Shown here: positions 62,821 through 64,000 of the stretch, in pieces | How the letters are laid out: every line of letters begins with the position of its first letter | Position numbering within the stretch: the stretch's first letter is position 1 | Source: Rhodeus uyekii | Lineage: Eukaryota > Chordata > Actinopteri > Cypriniformes > Acheilognathidae | Assembly: GCA_037043235.1 (NCBI GenBank) | Contig: JAWRVZ010000079.1 | Location: 2,952,001 to 3,016,000, forward strand | DNA: 64,000 nt | Direction: 5' to 3' | Notes under the pieces: model-generated | The model's input: the letters and a program-made list of their open reading frames with translations, nothing else | Told to the model about the DNA's origin: nothing | Databases searched by the model: none | Position numbers and translations under genes: made by a program

Positions 62821-64000
62821 ATATAGCTGCTAGCAGCCATCACGGGGCCAAGCGCAAGGAGGGCATTAAATGTCATGCCGACATGGCTGGCATCATCAGA
62901 CCAACAGCAGTAAGAATCTAAAGACATTTCAATATGACCTAAGTCTAAATGGCTGAAAAATCAACAATACGGTCTTTAGTAATTCGATTTAATGGTTTAT
63001 CACATTCAACCAACAGGCAGCGCTGTAACCAAATTGTAGTGTCAATTCATGTGGTACATTGAGAGTGTGGTGACATTGACACATGCAAAGTTTGCTTTCA
63101 ATTGGGTAAACCATTGCTGACAGAGCACTAAAGTCATGTGTTTGTTAAACATAGCACCTTATAAGAAAAATCGAAATGGCAGACGCTCAAAATGGCCGAT
63201 ATGGAAAAATCTGGTATCACAGGACTCGGCATGACCCACTGGATCTAAAGACAGCAGTTTCATGATTTTTAGACAAAGCGTTCAGGAGTTATAATCAAAA
63301 ATGTCATTTTTTAAATATCTCCTGACCACTAGGGGGCAGAGCGCCAAAACTCTGCAGGTGGCCTCAGACCATGATTGACATAACACACACCTAGTTTGGT
63401 CAGAAAACGCTAATGCGTTGCGGAGATAAAGCCTCAATTTAATTTTTGCGACCATTACGTCGGATTCTTTCGCGAGTTATTCGTAAACGGTTTGACGAAT
63501 CAACTTTCTTTATATATCGTTTTGTCCACATTGTCTGGAGATGATGTGGTTCAATTTTCGTGAATATCGGACGAACGGCCTAGGAGGAGTTCGAAAAAGT
63601 AGGTTTTTATAGAAAAATAACATGGCAAATCGGAGGTTTGGCCGAATATGACATATTTGGTATCTATGGTCTCGGCTTGACCCAATGAACACATTAAGAC
63701 CATTTGTTTTACAATAGGTTAACGTCATCAAAAGTTATTAGCCTATTTGTAAATTTGGTTATAACTTTTGACCACAAGGTTGCGCTGCCCCCAAACTTTT
63801 TGTGCCGTATCAAGGTTAGGTGCCGAAGACACATATTGAGTTTCGTAACGAAACGCCAATCCATTTGTTAAATATAGCAATTTATGACAATATTCAAAAT
63901 GGCCGACGCTCTAAATGGCCGATATGGGAAAATTTGGTATCACACGACTCGGCATGATGCACTGAATCTAACGAGACCAGTTTTATGATTTTTGGACAAA
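62821..64000 (+). repeat. Family-1 long unit, cut by window edge
   Basis: Copy of 23261 (offset 39560) as far as the window reaches, stopping in module B just before the second CCACTAGGG site. Confidence 0.92.

Larger units (their letters stand above)
1948..64000 (+). repeat. Head-to-tail array of about 41 units, open at right edge
   Basis: Unit starts recur as ATATAGCTGC followed by AGCAGC. Units are all in one orientation. Reference short unit (8340-9447): module A of about 505 bp up to a CCACTAGGGGGCA site, then module C of about 600 bp, which contains TGACGTCA, TGGTGGCGCT and the conserved run ending at a GAA/AAT microsatellite. Long units insert a module B of about 720 bp between two CCACTAGGGGGCA sites; the front of B is a diverged copy of the front of C. 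Spacing of starts is near 1.1 kb or 1.82 kb, plus 55-60 bp per tail copy. No gene lies inside. Whether to call it satellite or transposon concatemer is discussed in the findings. Confidence 0.95.

Noticed and set aside
1948..64000. Canonical Helitron call for the repeat unit
   Set aside because: The hairpin plus CTAA fits, but the 5' end lacks TC and there is no Rep-helicase coding sequence in the window. I keep it only as a rolling-circle-like hypothesis.
1948..64000. Centromeric satellite
   Set aside because: Unit length, internal modules, variable tails and the second family are unusual for a centromeric satellite, and sequence alone gives no evidence of centromere position.

Overview
The window is eukaryotic repeat DNA with no intact gene. 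The organism is most likely a ray-finned fish, plausibly a cyprinid. That rests on a decayed Tc1-like transposon of the common fish type at 1062-1910 and on a type of tandem repeat I associate with cyprinid genomes; it is an inference, not a database match.

Layout. Positions 1-1061 are AT-rich DNA that I cannot classify, with one competing-hairpin region near 393-478. Positions 1062-1910 hold the Tc1-like relic, with both terminal inverted repeats and a broken transposase. From 1948 to the right edge (64000) everything is one head-to-tail array of about 41 related units, all in the same orientation. Most units fall into two length classes: short (about 1.1 kb) and long (about 1.82 kb). The long class carries one extra internal segment of about 720 bp. 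Unit starts are marked by ATATAGCTGC and the 12-bp palindrome GCTGCTAGCAGC (or GCTGCAAGCAGC). Unit ends are a purine-rich GAA/AAT microsatellite, followed in 17 units by one to six copies of a 55-bp hairpin tail ending in CCCCTAA. One unit (17787-19790) belongs to a second, clearly diverged family with its own tail.

How the parts fit. In each family a 12-bp sequence near the 5' end is the exact reverse complement of the 3' tail: GGGGCCAAGCAC in family 1 and GGGGTTCAAACG in family 2. The tail stem has also changed on both arms between families, while its loop and its 11-nt distance to the CTAA end are unchanged. This covariation suggests that unit plus tail is a non-autonomous mobile element with asymmetric terminal inverted repeats. 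It resembles the Helitron/Helentron rolling-circle group, although the canonical Helitron 5' TC is absent. The array then looks like a head-to-tail concatemer, later reshaped by unequal exchange: several segments 1-2 kb long recur almost unchanged 1-55 kb away.

Each unit also carries several same-orientation sites resembling the CTCF core motif and a perfect CRE palindrome TGACGTCA next to E2F-like and YY1-like sequence. The array could therefore be a dense block of regulatory or architectural sites. That is a motif-based prediction only. The many short reading frames across the array are by-products of near-identical repeats and are not annotated as genes.
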